From Mesorhizobium sp. M7A.F.Ca.US.006.01.1.1 (GTDB taxonomy: Bacteria > Pseudomonadota > Alphaproteobacteria > Rhizobiales > Rhizobiaceae): a stretch of 51,290 nt of DNA. The notes under the pieces are model-generated. The model saw only the letters and a program-made list of their open reading frames with translations. It was not told the origin of the DNA and did not search any database. Of the stretch, positions 42,513-51,001 are shown one piece after another; the stretch's first letter is position 1, and each line of letters opens with the position of its first letter. Both the position numbers and the translations under genes were made by a program. The stretch is taken from positions 1 to 51,290 of the forward strand of contig NZ_RZQL01000016.1 of NCBI RefSeq assembly GCF_003997935.1, given 5' to 3'.

Positions 42513-44015
42513 TCAGTCAGCGCGTTTCTCCATCGCCTCGAGCGCAATGGCGAGACGCTGCTCTTCGCCGTAATAGCGTGCACGCTCCCAGAAATGCGGA
42601 CGGCCGATGCCGGTCGATACGTGCTCACCCAACAGCCGGCCGTTGGCGTCCTCACCCTTGATGTTGTAGAGGACGATATCCTGCGTGATGATGACGTCGC
42701 CTTCCATCCCGATCACCTCGGTGATGTGGGTGATGCGGCGCGATCCGTCGCGCAGGCGCGCCGCCTGGATGATCACGTCGATGGAGCCGACGACGATTTC
42801 GCGCACTGTCTTCTGCGGCAGCGAATAACCTCCCATGGCAATCATGGATTCGATACGGTTCAGGCATTCGCGCGGGCTGTTCGAGTGGATCGTGCCCATC
42901 GAGCCGTCATGGCCGGTGTTCATCGCCTGCAGAAGATCGAACACTTCGGGTCCGCGCACTTCGCCGACGATGATGCGCTCGGGCCGCATGCGCAGGCAGT
43001 TCTTGACCAGGTCGCGCATCGTCACCTCACCCTCGCCCTCCAGATTGGGCGGGCGGGTTTCGAGGCGCACCACATGCGGCTGCTGCAATTGCAGCTCGGC
43101 CGAGTCTTCGCAGGTGATGACGCGCTCCTCGCGGTCGATATAGTTGGTCAGGCAATTGAGCAGCGTGGTCTTGCCCGAACCGGTACCGCCCGAGATCACG
43201 ATGTTGCAGCGAACACGACTGATGATCTTGAGAACTTCGGCGCCCTGCGGCGAGATGGCGCCGAACTTGACCAGTTGATCGAGCGTCAGCTTGTCCTTCT
43301 TGAATTTGCGGATGGTGAGCGTGGCGCCGTCGATGGAGAGCGGCGGCGCGATGACGTTGACGCGGGAGCCGTCGGGAAGGCGCGCGTCGCAGATCGGGCT
43401 GGATTCGTCGACGCGGCGGCCAACCTGGCTGACGATACGCTGGCAGATGTTGAGGAGCTGCTGATTGTCACGAAAGCGAATGCCGGTCTGTTCGACCTTG
43501 CCGTTGACTTCGATGTAGACGTTCCTGGAGCCGTTGACCATGATGTCGGCGATGTCGTCGCGGGCGAGCAGCGGCTCGAGCGGACCATAGCCGAGCACGT
43601 CGTTGCAGATGTCCTCGAGCAGCTCTTCCTGCTCGGCGATCGTCATTGCGAAGTTCTTGATCGCGATGATGTCGTTGACGATGTCGCGGATTTCCTCGCG
43701 CGCGCTTTCAGGGTCAAGCTTGGAAAGCTGCGACAGATCGATGGTGTCGATGAGCGCGGAGAAGACCTGGCTCTTGGTATCGTAGTAAGTTTCGCTCTTT
43801 TCGCGCTGTGCCCGCTTCGGCTCAGGCGCCAATGGTGGTGCCTCGACCGCACGGCGCGCCGGCGGCGCGACAGGTGCGCCTGGGGCCGCCGCGGGCCGGG
43901 CCAGAACCGCCGTGTCCATGGAACCCGCAGCCGGCGGCGCAACAGGCGCCGATGCTGGCTGGCGAAATTCCGGCGAGAACCGGTTGCCGTCGTCGCTGCC
44001 TCTTTTACCAAACAT
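42513..44015 (-). CDS. cpaF: Tad pilus secretion ATPase CpaF/TadA
   Basis: The hexameric motor ATPase of the Tad system, 500 residues. A Pro/Ala-rich N-terminal tail (about residues 20-65) precedes the N-terminal domain and the PulE/VirB11-type catalytic domain. Walker A is GGTGSGKTT (276-284), the Asp box [12 protein letters not shown], Walker [18 protein letters not shown] and the His box [18 protein letters not shown]. It drives both assembly and possibly retraction. It sits 29 bp after cpaE and 29 bp before tadB. Confidence 0.96.
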   Translation of the reverse strand: MFGKRGSDDGNRFSPEFRQPASAPVAPPAAGSMDTAVLARPAAAPGAPVAPPARRAVEAPPLAPEPKRAQREKSETYYDTKSQVFSALIDTIDLSQLSKLDPESAREEIRDIVNDIIAIKNFAMTIAEQEELLEDICNDVLGYGPLEPLLARDDIADIMVNGSRNVYIEVNGKVEQTGIRFRDNQQLLNICQRIVSQVGRRVDESSPICDARLPDGSRVNVIAPPLSIDGATLTIRKFKKDKLTLDQLVKFGAISPQGAEVLKIISRVRCNIVISGGTGSGKTTLLNCLTNYIDREERVITCEDSAELQLQQPHVVRLETRPPNLEGEGEVTMRDLVKNCLRMRPERIIVGEVRGPEVFDLLQAMNTGHDGSMGTIHSNSPRECLNRIESMIAMGGYSLPQKTVREIVVGSIDVIIQAARLRDGSRRITHITEVIGMEGDVIITQDIVLYNIKGEDANGRLLGEHVSTGIGRPHFWERARYYGEEQRLAIALEAMEKRAD

Positions 44016-44044
44016 GATCGACTACCGATTCCACTGCTGAAGCG

Positions 44045-45328
44045 TCACTTCTTGTTGCGCGAGAGTTTGCCGAGCAGGCTGCCGAGCCCGGCCTTCTTCT
44101 TGATCTTGATTTCGCTGCGCCCGGTCAGCACATGCGCCATTTCGTTGATCATTGCGACGACCGGGTTCTTGGCATCCATTTCGCCAAGCATGCGTCCGTT
44201 GTTGGCGGCATTGCCGAACAGCAACGGATCAAAAGCAATGACCGACATTGGCGACAGACCGAGCGGCTCGGCGAAATCGGCCGGCGAAATCTCCGGGCGC
44301 TTCGGGACGCCGGCCTGGTTGATGATCAGCTTGGGCGGCGGATCATTAGGACGAAGCCGCTTGAGCATATCGACCAGGTTCTTGGTGTTGCGCAGATTGG
44401 CAAGTTCCGGTGTCGCGGTGATGACGATCTCGTCGGCCTTGACCAGGGTGTTCTTGGTCCAACCCGTCCAGGCATGGGGGACGTCGAGCACCAGAAGCGG
44501 CACGCTGCGCTGGGCGGTGTCGATGAGTTGAACGAAGGCCTCGGGATCGAAATCATAGACCCGTTCGAGCGTCGAAGGCGCTGCCAGCAACGACAGATGC
44601 TCGGCGCACTGGGTCAGCAGCCGGTCGAGATAGACTTCATCGATGCGTTCCGGTGAAAACACCGCCTCGGCGATGCCTTGCGCCGGGTCCTGGTCGAAAT
44701 TGATATTGGCGGTGCCGAAAGCCAGATCGAGATCGGCGACGACCACTTCGGATTTGAACAGGGAGGACATCGCCCAAGCCACATTGTGGGCGATCGTCGA
44801 GGAGCCGACACCGCCCTTGGCGCCGACGAAGGCGATCGAGCGGCCGAGCGGCTCGGCTTCCGGATCGATGAAAATCGACGACACCACGCTGACGATGTCG
44901 GCCATCGAGACCGGAGCGATCACATATTCGGAAATGCCGTTGCGGATGAGTTCCCGGTAGAGGCCGACATCATTGTAGTGGCCGATCACCACCACCTTCG
45001 ATGTCGGATCGCAATATTCCGAAAGCTGGGCGAGTTGTTCCAGCAATTGCTTGGGCTCGCTGCGCGATTCCAGCAGGATCAGGTTGGGCGTCGGCGCCGA
45101 TTGGTAGAATTCGATGGCAGTGGGGACGCCGCCCATATGGACCTTGAGATGCGCCTTCGTCATGCGGCGGTCCTCACCGGCGCGCTCGACCGGGTTGGCA
45201 ACACCCTCGGTCTCGCAGAATGCCTGGATCGAGATGCGCGGGATCGGCCGCAACGCCTGCATCGCGGCGATGTCCTGCTGCGAGGTATCGCTGCCGTCTA
45301 CAGGAGTGTCATAGGCCAGATTGTTCAT
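44045..45328 (-). CDS. cpaE: Tad pilus localisation protein CpaE/TadZ
   Basis: A 427-residue protein with an N-terminal receiver-like domain (PNLILLESRS ... VVVIGHYNDVGLYRELIRNG) lacking a clear phosphoacceptor pocket, and a C-terminal ParA/MinD-like ATPase. Walker A reads VGAKGGVGSSTIAHN (171-178): the second Lys of the deviant P-loop is Ser, common in CpaE. In Caulobacter CpaE places the pilus machine at the pole. The PodJ-like protein upstream in this window is a possible polarity partner (inference). Confidence 0.92.
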   Translation of the reverse strand: MNNLAYDTPVDGSDTSQQDIAAMQALRPIPRISIQAFCETEGVANPVERAGEDRRMTKAHLKVHMGGVPTAIEFYQSAPTPNLILLESRSEPKQLLEQLAQLSEYCDPTSKVVVIGHYNDVGLYRELIRNGISEYVIAPVSMADIVSVVSSIFIDPEAEPLGRSIAFVGAKGGVGSSTIAHNVAWAMSSLFKSEVVVADLDLAFGTANINFDQDPAQGIAEAVFSPERIDEVYLDRLLTQCAEHLSLLAAPSTLERVYDFDPEAFVQLIDTAQRSVPLLVLDVPHAWTGWTKNTLVKADEIVITATPELANLRNTKNLVDMLKRLRPNDPPPKLIINQAGVPKRPEISPADFAEPLGLSPMSVIAFDPLLFGNAANNGRMLGEMDAKNPVVAMINEMAHVLTGRSEIKIKKKAGLGSLLGKLSRNKK

Positions 45329-45354
45329 GTCCGTGTGCTCCGGAACTGCGCTCG

Positions 45355-46089
45355 TTAGTAGCTAACTTCGCCTTCTGCTTGCCAATCAAAGAAGGGTTGA
45401 TTTCGGTACCCATCAATGACTTTCCCACGCTGCTCGGCGTCGATAGGCGCCTGCTTGCGCGGTCCGAGAAGGTCGGCCGGATTGGCCATCTGGGCGGCGA
45501 GGTTGTTCTGATACGAGCAGCCGAAATCGGCGTAGTGCTTGTTTTCCGATGTCTCCACGAGATCTTCAGGCCAGCGCCCGCATTTATCGGTCTGGGCTTT
45601 CACCGAGATATAAGCAACGCGAATGGGGGCCGAGGCCTCGGCGGAAGCGGACTGATAGGAGGTCATGACGATCCGGTTGCGCTTGATGCCGCTGGCAACC
45701 GCCAGCCGGGCGAAATCACGCCCGGCTGCGGCCGCCGCGACCTCGTTGGCGGAGCCTGCTGGGATAGCGATCGTCAGCGCCGGAGCGGCGCTCCTGTCGT
45801 AGCCGTCGAGAAAGCCCGAAAGTGTGTCACGCTGAGAGCCCGTCATGCCACGGTCACCGGCGCCCACCGGCAGGTCTATCTTCTGGTTCTTCTCCGCGAT
45901 CACGATCGGATGATTGGTGCGATAATCGTCCGGGATGGCGCCGACCGTGATGCTGTCGCGCTGGGCGCAGCCGGCGAGCAGCGCCGCCACCGCAACCGCC
46001 AGGACAGGAACGAACCGCCGGCAGACCCGCGAGCGGCCAAAGCGCATCGGCGCGGCGATGGTGCTTGCCTTCAATGCTGATTGAGACAT
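45355..46089 (-). CDS. cpaD: Tad pilus assembly lipoprotein CpaD
   Basis: A 244-residue CpaD-family protein with a lipoprotein signal (RRFVPVLAVAVAALLAGCAQ, lipobox LAGC). The conserved body includes YRTNHPIVIAEKNQKIDLPV and FGCSYQNNLAAQMANPADLL, the family's most conserved stretch. It is thought to sit in the outer membrane with the CpaC secretin. It lies 14 bp after cpaC and 26 bp before cpaE. Confidence 0.92.
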   Translation of the reverse strand: MSQSALKASTIAAPMRFGRSRVCRRFVPVLAVAVAALLAGCAQRDSITVGAIPDDYRTNHPIVIAEKNQKIDLPVGAGDRGMTGSQRDTLSGFLDGYDRSAAPALTIAIPAGSANEVAAAAAGRDFARLAVASGIKRNRIVMTSYQSASAEASAPIRVAYISVKAQTDKCGRWPEDLVETSENKHYADFGCSYQNNLAAQMANPADLLGPRKQAPIDAEQRGKVIDGYRNQPFFDWQAEGEVSY

Positions 46090-46103
46090 GTCCGCTTCCC
46101 CGC

Positions 46104-47624
46104 TTATTTGTAGATGAAGCCGACAACGCCATGGTAGCGGCCGTTGGGCTTGTCGGTCTGCATGGTGCCGTAGACACGATTGACGCGGCCAAGGAACATG
46201 GCGGCGCCATCGCTGGCCGCGTTGAAATTGTCGTCCGGCTTGGCAAGGTCGTTGCGCGCCACCGGCTTCACCAGATAGGGCGTGATGATGATGACGAGTT
46301 CGGTCTCGTTGCGCACGAAATCCCTGCTGCGGAAGAGCGCGCCGAGCACCGGGATCTTTGTCAGTCCGGGCAACCCGTTGACGGCTTGCCTGACATCGTC
46401 GCGAACCAGGCCGGCGATCATCATGGAGCCGCCCGAGGGCAGTTCAACGGTCGTATCGGCAAGACGCTTGCGCAGCGAAAGGGCGTTCATGCCGGAACTC
46501 GTCACGCCTTCGGACAACGACACGGATCCCTCGGTTGTCGGCTCGGAAACCGAGGTTCGGACTTTCAGGCTTATGCGGCCGGGAGACAACACCACCGGCT
46601 GGAATTCCAGGCCGATGCCGTACTCGATCTTTTCGACACTGTAGGTCTTCAACCCAGTCCGGTTGTCGTCGGATACCTTCTGGTCGACATTTGTGACCAT
46701 GTTGTATTCACCACCGACCTTGAAGGTCGCCTTCTCGCCGGATACGGCGGTCAAGGTCGGCTCGGCCAAGGTCTTCATCACCCCGGACTGCTCCATGGCG
46801 TTGACATAGGCCTGCAGCCCCGACGCGCCGACCTGGAGGCCCGAGTTCGATAGCTGCTTGCCGAGACCCATGAAATTATCGCTGATCGCGCCGTAGCTAA
46901 TGCCGTTGCTGCCCCCGCTGCCGACCATGTTGACGCCGAGCTGCTTCATCACCGAGCGGCTGACTTCGGCGACCGTGACCTTCAGCGTGACCTGGTCGTC
47001 GCCAATGATCTGCAGCAGATTGACGATCTTGCTGGTGCGGCGCTCCTGGTCCGGATTGTCGATGTCGACACCGCTTTGGGCCGAACCGCCGGCGGCGGTC
47101 TGCGAATATTGTCCGGTCGTTGCTTCACCACCCGAAACGAAGATCGTCGCCAGGTCGACCGCGCGCTTTGCGTCCAGCGGCGTGTCGACCGTTCCGGTCA
47201 GGACGACGTTGTCGTTCAGCAGTTCCACCTTGACATCCGACGTCGGCAGGAAGCGTCTGATATAATCCTCAAGGCCGGCAACGTCGCGTTCGACCGCCAG
47301 GTCCAGACTGACGATCTGCTCGCCATTCGGGCCAAAGACAAAGATGTTCGTCTCGCCGACCGCCTTGCCGAAAAGATAGATGCGCCTTGCGGTGCGGGTC
47401 ACCGCGTCGGCAACCGCCGGGTTGGCGACGAGAATGTCGTAGGCATCGCTCGGCAGGTCGATGACCACCGACTTGTTGAGGCCGAGCTTGACGCGCTGGG
47501 TGGCTGTCGATGCCGTGACCTGCGCGTTCTTTGCCTCGACGACGCTGCCTTGCACGTTCGTTCCGACGAGCAGCAGGCCGAATGCCGCAGCTACGATTGC
47601 CGGCAGTTTGCCACCTAGCTTCAT
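46104..47624 (-). CDS. cpaC: Tad pilus secretin CpaC/RcpA
   Basis: The outer-membrane secretin ring of the pilus, 506 residues, with a signal peptide (LPAIVAAAFGLLLVGTNVQG). The N-terminal pilus domain (VIDLPSDAYDILVANPAVAD ... GETNIFVFGPNGEQI) is followed by a BON-like domain and the secretin domain (IGLEFQPVVLSPGRISLKVR, VELPSGGSMMIAGLVRDD and LGALFRSRDFVRNETELVII). The start overlaps the cpaB stop by ATGA. The N-terminal domain has a separate small homologue in the window at 49855. Confidence 0.95.
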   Translation of the reverse strand: MKLGGKLPAIVAAAFGLLLVGTNVQGSVVEAKNAQVTASTATQRVKLGLNKSVVIDLPSDAYDILVANPAVADAVTRTARRIYLFGKAVGETNIFVFGPNGEQIVSLDLAVERDVAGLEDYIRRFLPTSDVKVELLNDNVVLTGTVDTPLDAKRAVDLATIFVSGGEATTGQYSQTAAGGSAQSGVDIDNPDQERRTSKIVNLLQIIGDDQVTLKVTVAEVSRSVMKQLGVNMVGSGGSNGISYGAISDNFMGLGKQLSNSGLQVGASGLQAYVNAMEQSGVMKTLAEPTLTAVSGEKATFKVGGEYNMVTNVDQKVSDDNRTGLKTYSVEKIEYGIGLEFQPVVLSPGRISLKVRTSVSEPTTEGSVSLSEGVTSSGMNALSLRKRLADTTVELPSGGSMMIAGLVRDDVRQAVNGLPGLTKIPVLGALFRSRDFVRNETELVIIITPYLVKPVARNDLAKPDDNFNAASDGAAMFLGRVNRVYGTMQTDKPNGRYHGVVGFIYK

Positions 47625-48433
47625 TTCCTTGCTCCCACTTCGGAAACTTCGCCCGACTTGATCAACCTCACCGTTCCCCTGCGGCCATTGCCGGAAACGA
47701 GATAGTCGGCCTCACCCACATTCTTTTCCTGCGTGTCCGCGACCGCCCGCAGCGCCAGGGTCAGGCGATCCGCCATCTGCTGGGCGACGGTGATGATCTC
47801 CGCCTGCTTGGGCGTCAGTTCCAGTGTGGCGGTCTGGCCGACCCTGGTCTTCTTGCCTTCCTCGTCCTCCTGAATGGTCTGGTCGATGGCCAGGACGCGG
47901 ATGTTCTTGAGGATGGTCTCGGTGTTGAAGCCGGCGGAGCCGCTGGCGGCATCGGCCCTGCGGGTCATGATGACATCGACGAAATCGTTGGGAAGAATGA
48001 AGCCGCCGGCCGACGTATCGGCCGAGATGGCCGTGGCGACCGCCCGCATGCCGGAAGGCAGGATCGACGACATGAAGCTCTGACCCTCGCCGATCAGCTT
48101 GGAGCGCCGCAGGGGTTCTCCGGCATACATCGCCACACGGGCAATGGAACCCTTCAGCTTGTCCAGTGCCTCGGGCTCGGCGGTGCGGGTGATGAAATTC
48201 GCGTTGACGCCGTCGGCGGGCCAGGACTGCCAGGCGATGTTGTTTAGGATCGGGCTGCCCATCGGAACGTCGCCTGAAAGCACAAGCACATCCTGGAGTG
48301 CCACTGCCGGGGCCTGGGGAGCGGAATCGACGACGACCTGGGGCGGCGGTGCCACCATGTTCTTCGCAACATAGCCAGCGCCACCCGCCGCGGCCACCGC
48401 CACGCTCAGAATTATCAATCGCGATGCTGGCAT
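47621..48433 (-). CDS. cpaB: Tad pilus assembly protein CpaB/RcpC
   Basis: About 270 residues from ATG 48433, with an N-terminal membrane helix (RLIILSVAVAAAGGAGYVAK) and a SAF/RcpC-type domain (VLVLSGDVPMGSPILNNIAW, then PSGMRAVATAISADTSAGGF and ILPNDFVDVIMTRR). CpaB acts with the CpaC secretin in the periplasm. The frame extends to 48490, but 48433 matches the family N-terminus. It is the first gene of the main minus-strand operon. Confidence 0.92.
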   Translation of the reverse strand: MPASRLIILSVAVAAAGGAGYVAKNMVAPPPQVVVDSAPQAPAVALQDVLVLSGDVPMGSPILNNIAWQSWPADGVNANFITRTAEPEALDKLKGSIARVAMYAGEPLRRSKLIGEGQSFMSSILPSGMRAVATAISADTSAGGFILPNDFVDVIMTRRADAASGSAGFNTETILKNIRVLAIDQTIQEDEEGKKTRVGQTATLELTPKQAEIITVAQQMADRLTLALRAVADTQEKNVGEADYLVSGNGRRGTVRLIKSGEVSEVGARK

Positions 48434-48647
48434 CTGTCCGAACCCTTGCCCTGGCAAACCACGTAGCCAAGCCGGACTTTGCAGCGGCAATCGTCAAAAC
48501 AAGGTTAATGTAATGCTTACGATCGTGATTAATTTAAGGTTTACATAAATTAGCCGGAATGTGGTCCGGACGGCCAAAATGGCCGGGCCGGCCCTGTTGA
48601 GAACGGGGTTTCGGCAATGCTGACAGACAATAAAAATAAGATCGTGC
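48434..48647 (-). promoter_or_regulatory. AT-rich promoter region of cpaB with a CtrA-like near match
   Basis: This stretch separates cpaA from cpaB. The part at 48500-48555 is much richer in A and T than its surroundings. TTAA-GGTTTAC-ATAA (48534-48548) is one base from the CtrA consensus, about 100 bp upstream of cpaB. No strong hairpin terminator for cpaA is visible. Confidence 0.4.
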
Positions 48648-49166
48648 TCAAGCCGCCAGCCTGGCAAGCGCCCATACCATCAAAGGCGAATCCGGATAGG
48701 TCAGCAACCCGCCAAGGCCGAGGGCGACGCCATAGGGGACACCTTTTGCCTCGTCGGCGAAATGGCGCAGAAACGGATTTTGGCCGGTAACGGCCGCAAG
48801 CAGCGACTTCCGGTAGAGGATGATCGCCAGCGTCAGCAGGCCGCCGATGATTGTCGAGGCGACAAGATACTCGACGAGATTGATATTGAGGCCCATCCAC
48901 ATCGCGGTGGCAGCCAGAAGCTTGGCGTCGCCGCCGCCCATGCCGCCCATTGCAAACATGCCGAACGTCACGGCCAGGACCAGGGCGCCGGCGGCGAAGT
49001 GTCCGCCATAGGCCGCCCAGTCCATGCCTGTCAGGGGCGCGACCAGCGCGAAAACGACGACGAGCAGCACCGGCACGCGGTTGGCGATCGTCATCGACAG
49101 CATGTCGGAGATCGCGGCAAACAGCATGCAGAACGGAAAAACGACGAAGATCAGGGCTTCAAGCAT
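48648..49166 (-). CDS. cpaA: Tad prepilin peptidase CpaA (A24 family)
   Basis: A 172-residue inner-membrane aspartic peptidase that cleaves the Flp pilin leader. The two catalytic Asp are in FAAISDMLSMTIANR and in the GxGD motif GGMGGGDAKLLAATAMWMG. About five membrane helices are seen, including LEALIFVVFPFCMLFAA and VPVLLVVVFALVAPLTG. It lacks the N-terminal methylase domain of larger type IV prepilin peptidases, as usual for Tad systems. It is separated from cpaB by about 210 bp, so it may have its own promoter. Confidence 0.93.
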   Translation of the reverse strand: MLEALIFVVFPFCMLFAAISDMLSMTIANRVPVLLVVVFALVAPLTGMDWAAYGGHFAAGALVLAVTFGMFAMGGMGGGDAKLLAATAMWMGLNINLVEYLVASTIIGGLLTLAIILYRKSLLAAVTGQNPFLRHFADEAKGVPYGVALGLGGLLTYPDSPLMVWALARLAA

Positions 49167-49274
49167 CGGCGCTATGCCTATTGTCCGATTTCACGGGGCT
49201 CAATCTAAGTATGTTCGATTAACGATTGATGAGGCCAGGAGCGAAAAGACGACCTATATTGACTGCGGCATAGA

Positions 49275-49302
49275 AAAAGGGCCGCCACGCGGCGGCCCTT
49301 TT
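49275..49302 (-). terminator. Intrinsic terminator of the pilin gene
   Basis: GGGCCGCC (49279-49286) pairs with GGCGGCCC (49291-49298) around ACGC, with AAAA before and TTTT after. It lies 37 bp past the pilin stop codon and reads as a classical terminator on either strand. Confidence 0.88.
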
Positions 49303-49338
49303 CCAGAAATGCGATGCAAGTGCTCGGCGATAAGCCGA

Positions 49339-49521
49339 TCAGCTGCCGCCCGGCGCCGAATTCAGGGTGGTGCCGATGTTGGTGAACTTGGCGTTCAGCG
49401 CATTGCCGAGTGTGCCGGCGCCGGTGATGATGGCGAGCGCGATGAGAGCGGCGATCAGACCATATTCGATAGCGGTCGCGCCGGATTCGTCCTTCACAAA
49501 ACGTGCGATGAGATTAGACAT
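49339..49521 (-). CDS. pilA: Flp/Fap-type major pilin
   Basis: The 60-residue precursor of the Flp pilus subunit. A short basic leader (MSNLIARFVKDESG) ends at the peptidase site G-ATAIEYGLIAALIALAII, where the Glu at +5 and the Tyr after it are the Flp signature. The remaining short C-terminal part ends GTTLNSAPGGS. TAGGAG precedes the ATG. It has its own terminator and a long upstream region, as expected for a highly expressed pilin. Only one pilin copy is seen here. Confidence 0.95.
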   Translation of the reverse strand: MSNLIARFVKDESGATAIEYGLIAALIALAIITGAGTLGNALNAKFTNIGTTLNSAPGGS

Positions 49522-49854
49522 TCGAGAGCTCCTACTCCACGTGTTACAGCACTTCCGTCAACTTCTGTGATGGTTGATCGGATGTTGCCAATCTAGGGAG
49601 AAGCTCTTTCGATCGGCTTAAGAAACAGCCTTACCGATTCCTTTCCCGGTTCGAACATATTGCGTGGTTAACTTCGGGCTAAAGTACCGCCGAGTCTTCC
49701 AGTCCCGGGTTTGGCAGGCTTGCGACCCGACCTGACCGCGCCTCGCAGGCACCCTTGTCGGTCATTGCACGATTGGCGACATCGCATGCTTAACCGTTGG
49801 TTCACCAATCTCCTTCATGTTCCGTTGATCAGTCCGCCTGCGTGGAGCGCCTCA
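49522..49854. promoter_or_regulatory. Divergent promoter region of pilA and the + strand Tad genes
   Basis: No gene is supported in these 333 bases. TTAA-CTTCGGG-CTAA (49668-49682) matches the CtrA consensus at seven of eight fixed bases and lies about 150 bp from the pilin start. Two GANTC sites (GATTC at 49636-49640, GAGTC at 49692-49696) flank it, which would allow CcrM/GcrA input. An alternative ATG for the next gene lies at 49786, without a better ribosome site. Confidence 0.4.
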
Positions 49855-50277
49855 ATGGCCCAGCCGAGATCGTCAATCCTGATTGCCGCGCTTCTTGCCG
49901 TCTCGAGCTTCGTCGCGCCCGCCATGGCCGGTGCCGGCATCGAGGTCACGATGAACCAGGCCAAGATCGTCAAACTGTCGCGTCCCGCCGACACCATCGT
50001 GGTCGGCAACCCGGCAATCGCCGACGCTTCCGTGCAGGACGCTTCGACGATCGTGCTCACCGGCAAGGGCTTCGGCGTCACCAATCTGGTTGTGCTCGAT
50101 ACCGACGGCAGCCCCATCGTCGATGAGCAGGTTACCGTCGTTCGGCAGGCCGCATCGTCGGTTCGCATCTATCGGCGCGCCGAAATCCAGACGATGTCCT
50201 GCACGCCCTATTGCGAAAGTTCCTACAAGAGCGAGGCGGAGAAGTCTTCCGAAGCGGAGATGAGCATCAGCCGATAG
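49855..50277 (+). CDS. Stand-alone pilus-assembly N-terminal-domain protein (secretin N-domain homologue)
   Basis: An exported protein of about 140 residues with a clear signal peptide (SILIAALLAVSSFVAPAMAG). The body is a single T2SS/T3SS pilus N-terminal domain: AKIVKLSRPADTIVVGNPAI, then ADASVQDASTIVLTGKGFGV. It closely parallels the first domain of CpaC in this window (YDILVANPAVAD, FGKAVGETNIFV). The tail has a Cys pair (SCTPYCES) and an acidic/Ser-rich end. ATG 49855 has GGAG 7 bases upstream; the open frame runs from 49711. It lies next to TadE-like genes and so probably acts in the periplasm on the secretin. Confidence 0.82.
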   Translation: MAQPRSSILIAALLAVSSFVAPAMAGAGIEVTMNQAKIVKLSRPADTIVVGNPAIADASVQDASTIVLTGKGFGVTNLVVLDTDGSPIVDEQVTVVRQAASSVRIYRRAEIQTMSCTPYCESSYKSEAEKSSEAEMSISR

Positions 50278-50346
50278 GTGGCGTGACCGGCTGCCGGTGC
50301 GGTTATTGGCTGGTTAAGAGACCTGCGCCGACTTTAACGATCATCC

Positions 50347-50367
50347 AAACCGGACCTCAATCGGTTT
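50347..50367. promoter_or_regulatory. Inverted repeat upstream of the first TadE-like gene
   Basis: AAACCG (50347-50352) and CGGTTT (50362-50367) flank 9 bases, about 50-70 bp before the start codon. This could be an operator or part of the preceding gene's terminator; nothing else decides it. Confidence 0.3.
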
Positions 50368-50414
50368 GCGATAATGCTCCTTCCGAGACCGCATAGAGAT
50401 CGGCAGGATCGGAC

Positions 50415-50996
50415 ATGAGCAAGGAATACGGCCGCCCAGGCGACCACAAAGTGAGACGCCCAAGGTTTTTCGCCCGCTTCCTTCGTGACCGGCGCGGCGC
50501 CACGGCAATCGAATTCGCGATCCTTTCAGTTCCCTTCGCGCTGCTTGTCTTTGCCATTCTGGAAAGCTGCATCTCGTTTGCCGCGCAGGAAGTGATGGCC
50601 AACATCACCGACGATGTCGCGCGCCAGTTGCGCACCGGCCAGTTAAAGGCGGCCACCGTCACTGAAGACGGGTTGAAGACCACGATCTGCAACAAACTGC
50701 AGATCATTGTCGCCCAGGATTGCAAGCTTCAGTTGATGGTGGATCTTCGCCAATACACGGCCTTCGCAGACGCGGCGGCGGCCGGCTTCAAGATCAAGAA
50801 CAACGATGTCCAGTTGACGAACGGCACCACCGAAGTGCCCTTTTCCACCAAGGCGGGTGCGGCGGAGACAAGGAACATGCTGCGGGTCTTTTACAAATGG
50901 CCGATCATGACCGACCTGCTGGCCAAATCGATGGGCGGCAACAAGACCCTGCATTTCGCATCGGTGACCTGGCAGAACGAGCCGTTCGACAACTGA
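50415..50996 (+). CDS. TadE-like minor pilin/pilus assembly protein
   Basis: A 193-residue TadE-family protein. A basic N-terminus (RRPRFFARFLRDRRGATAIE) runs into the prepilin-like helix (FAILSVPFALLVFAILESCI). The sequence RRG-ATAIEFA has the Gly/Glu+5 arrangement processed by the Tad peptidase. The rest is a periplasmic domain with two Cys (TTICNKLQIIVAQDCKLQLM). It precedes a second gene of the same type by 5 bp. It is a pseudopilin needed for pilus biogenesis in other species. Confidence 0.9.
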   Translation: MSKEYGRPGDHKVRRPRFFARFLRDRRGATAIEFAILSVPFALLVFAILESCISFAAQEVMANITDDVARQLRTGQLKAATVTEDGLKTTICNKLQIIVAQDCKLQLMVDLRQYTAFADAAAAGFKIKNNDVQLTNGTTEVPFSTKAGAAETRNMLRVFYKWPIMTDLLAKSMGGNKTLHFASVTWQNEPFDN

Positions 50997-51001
50997 GCGG
51001 A

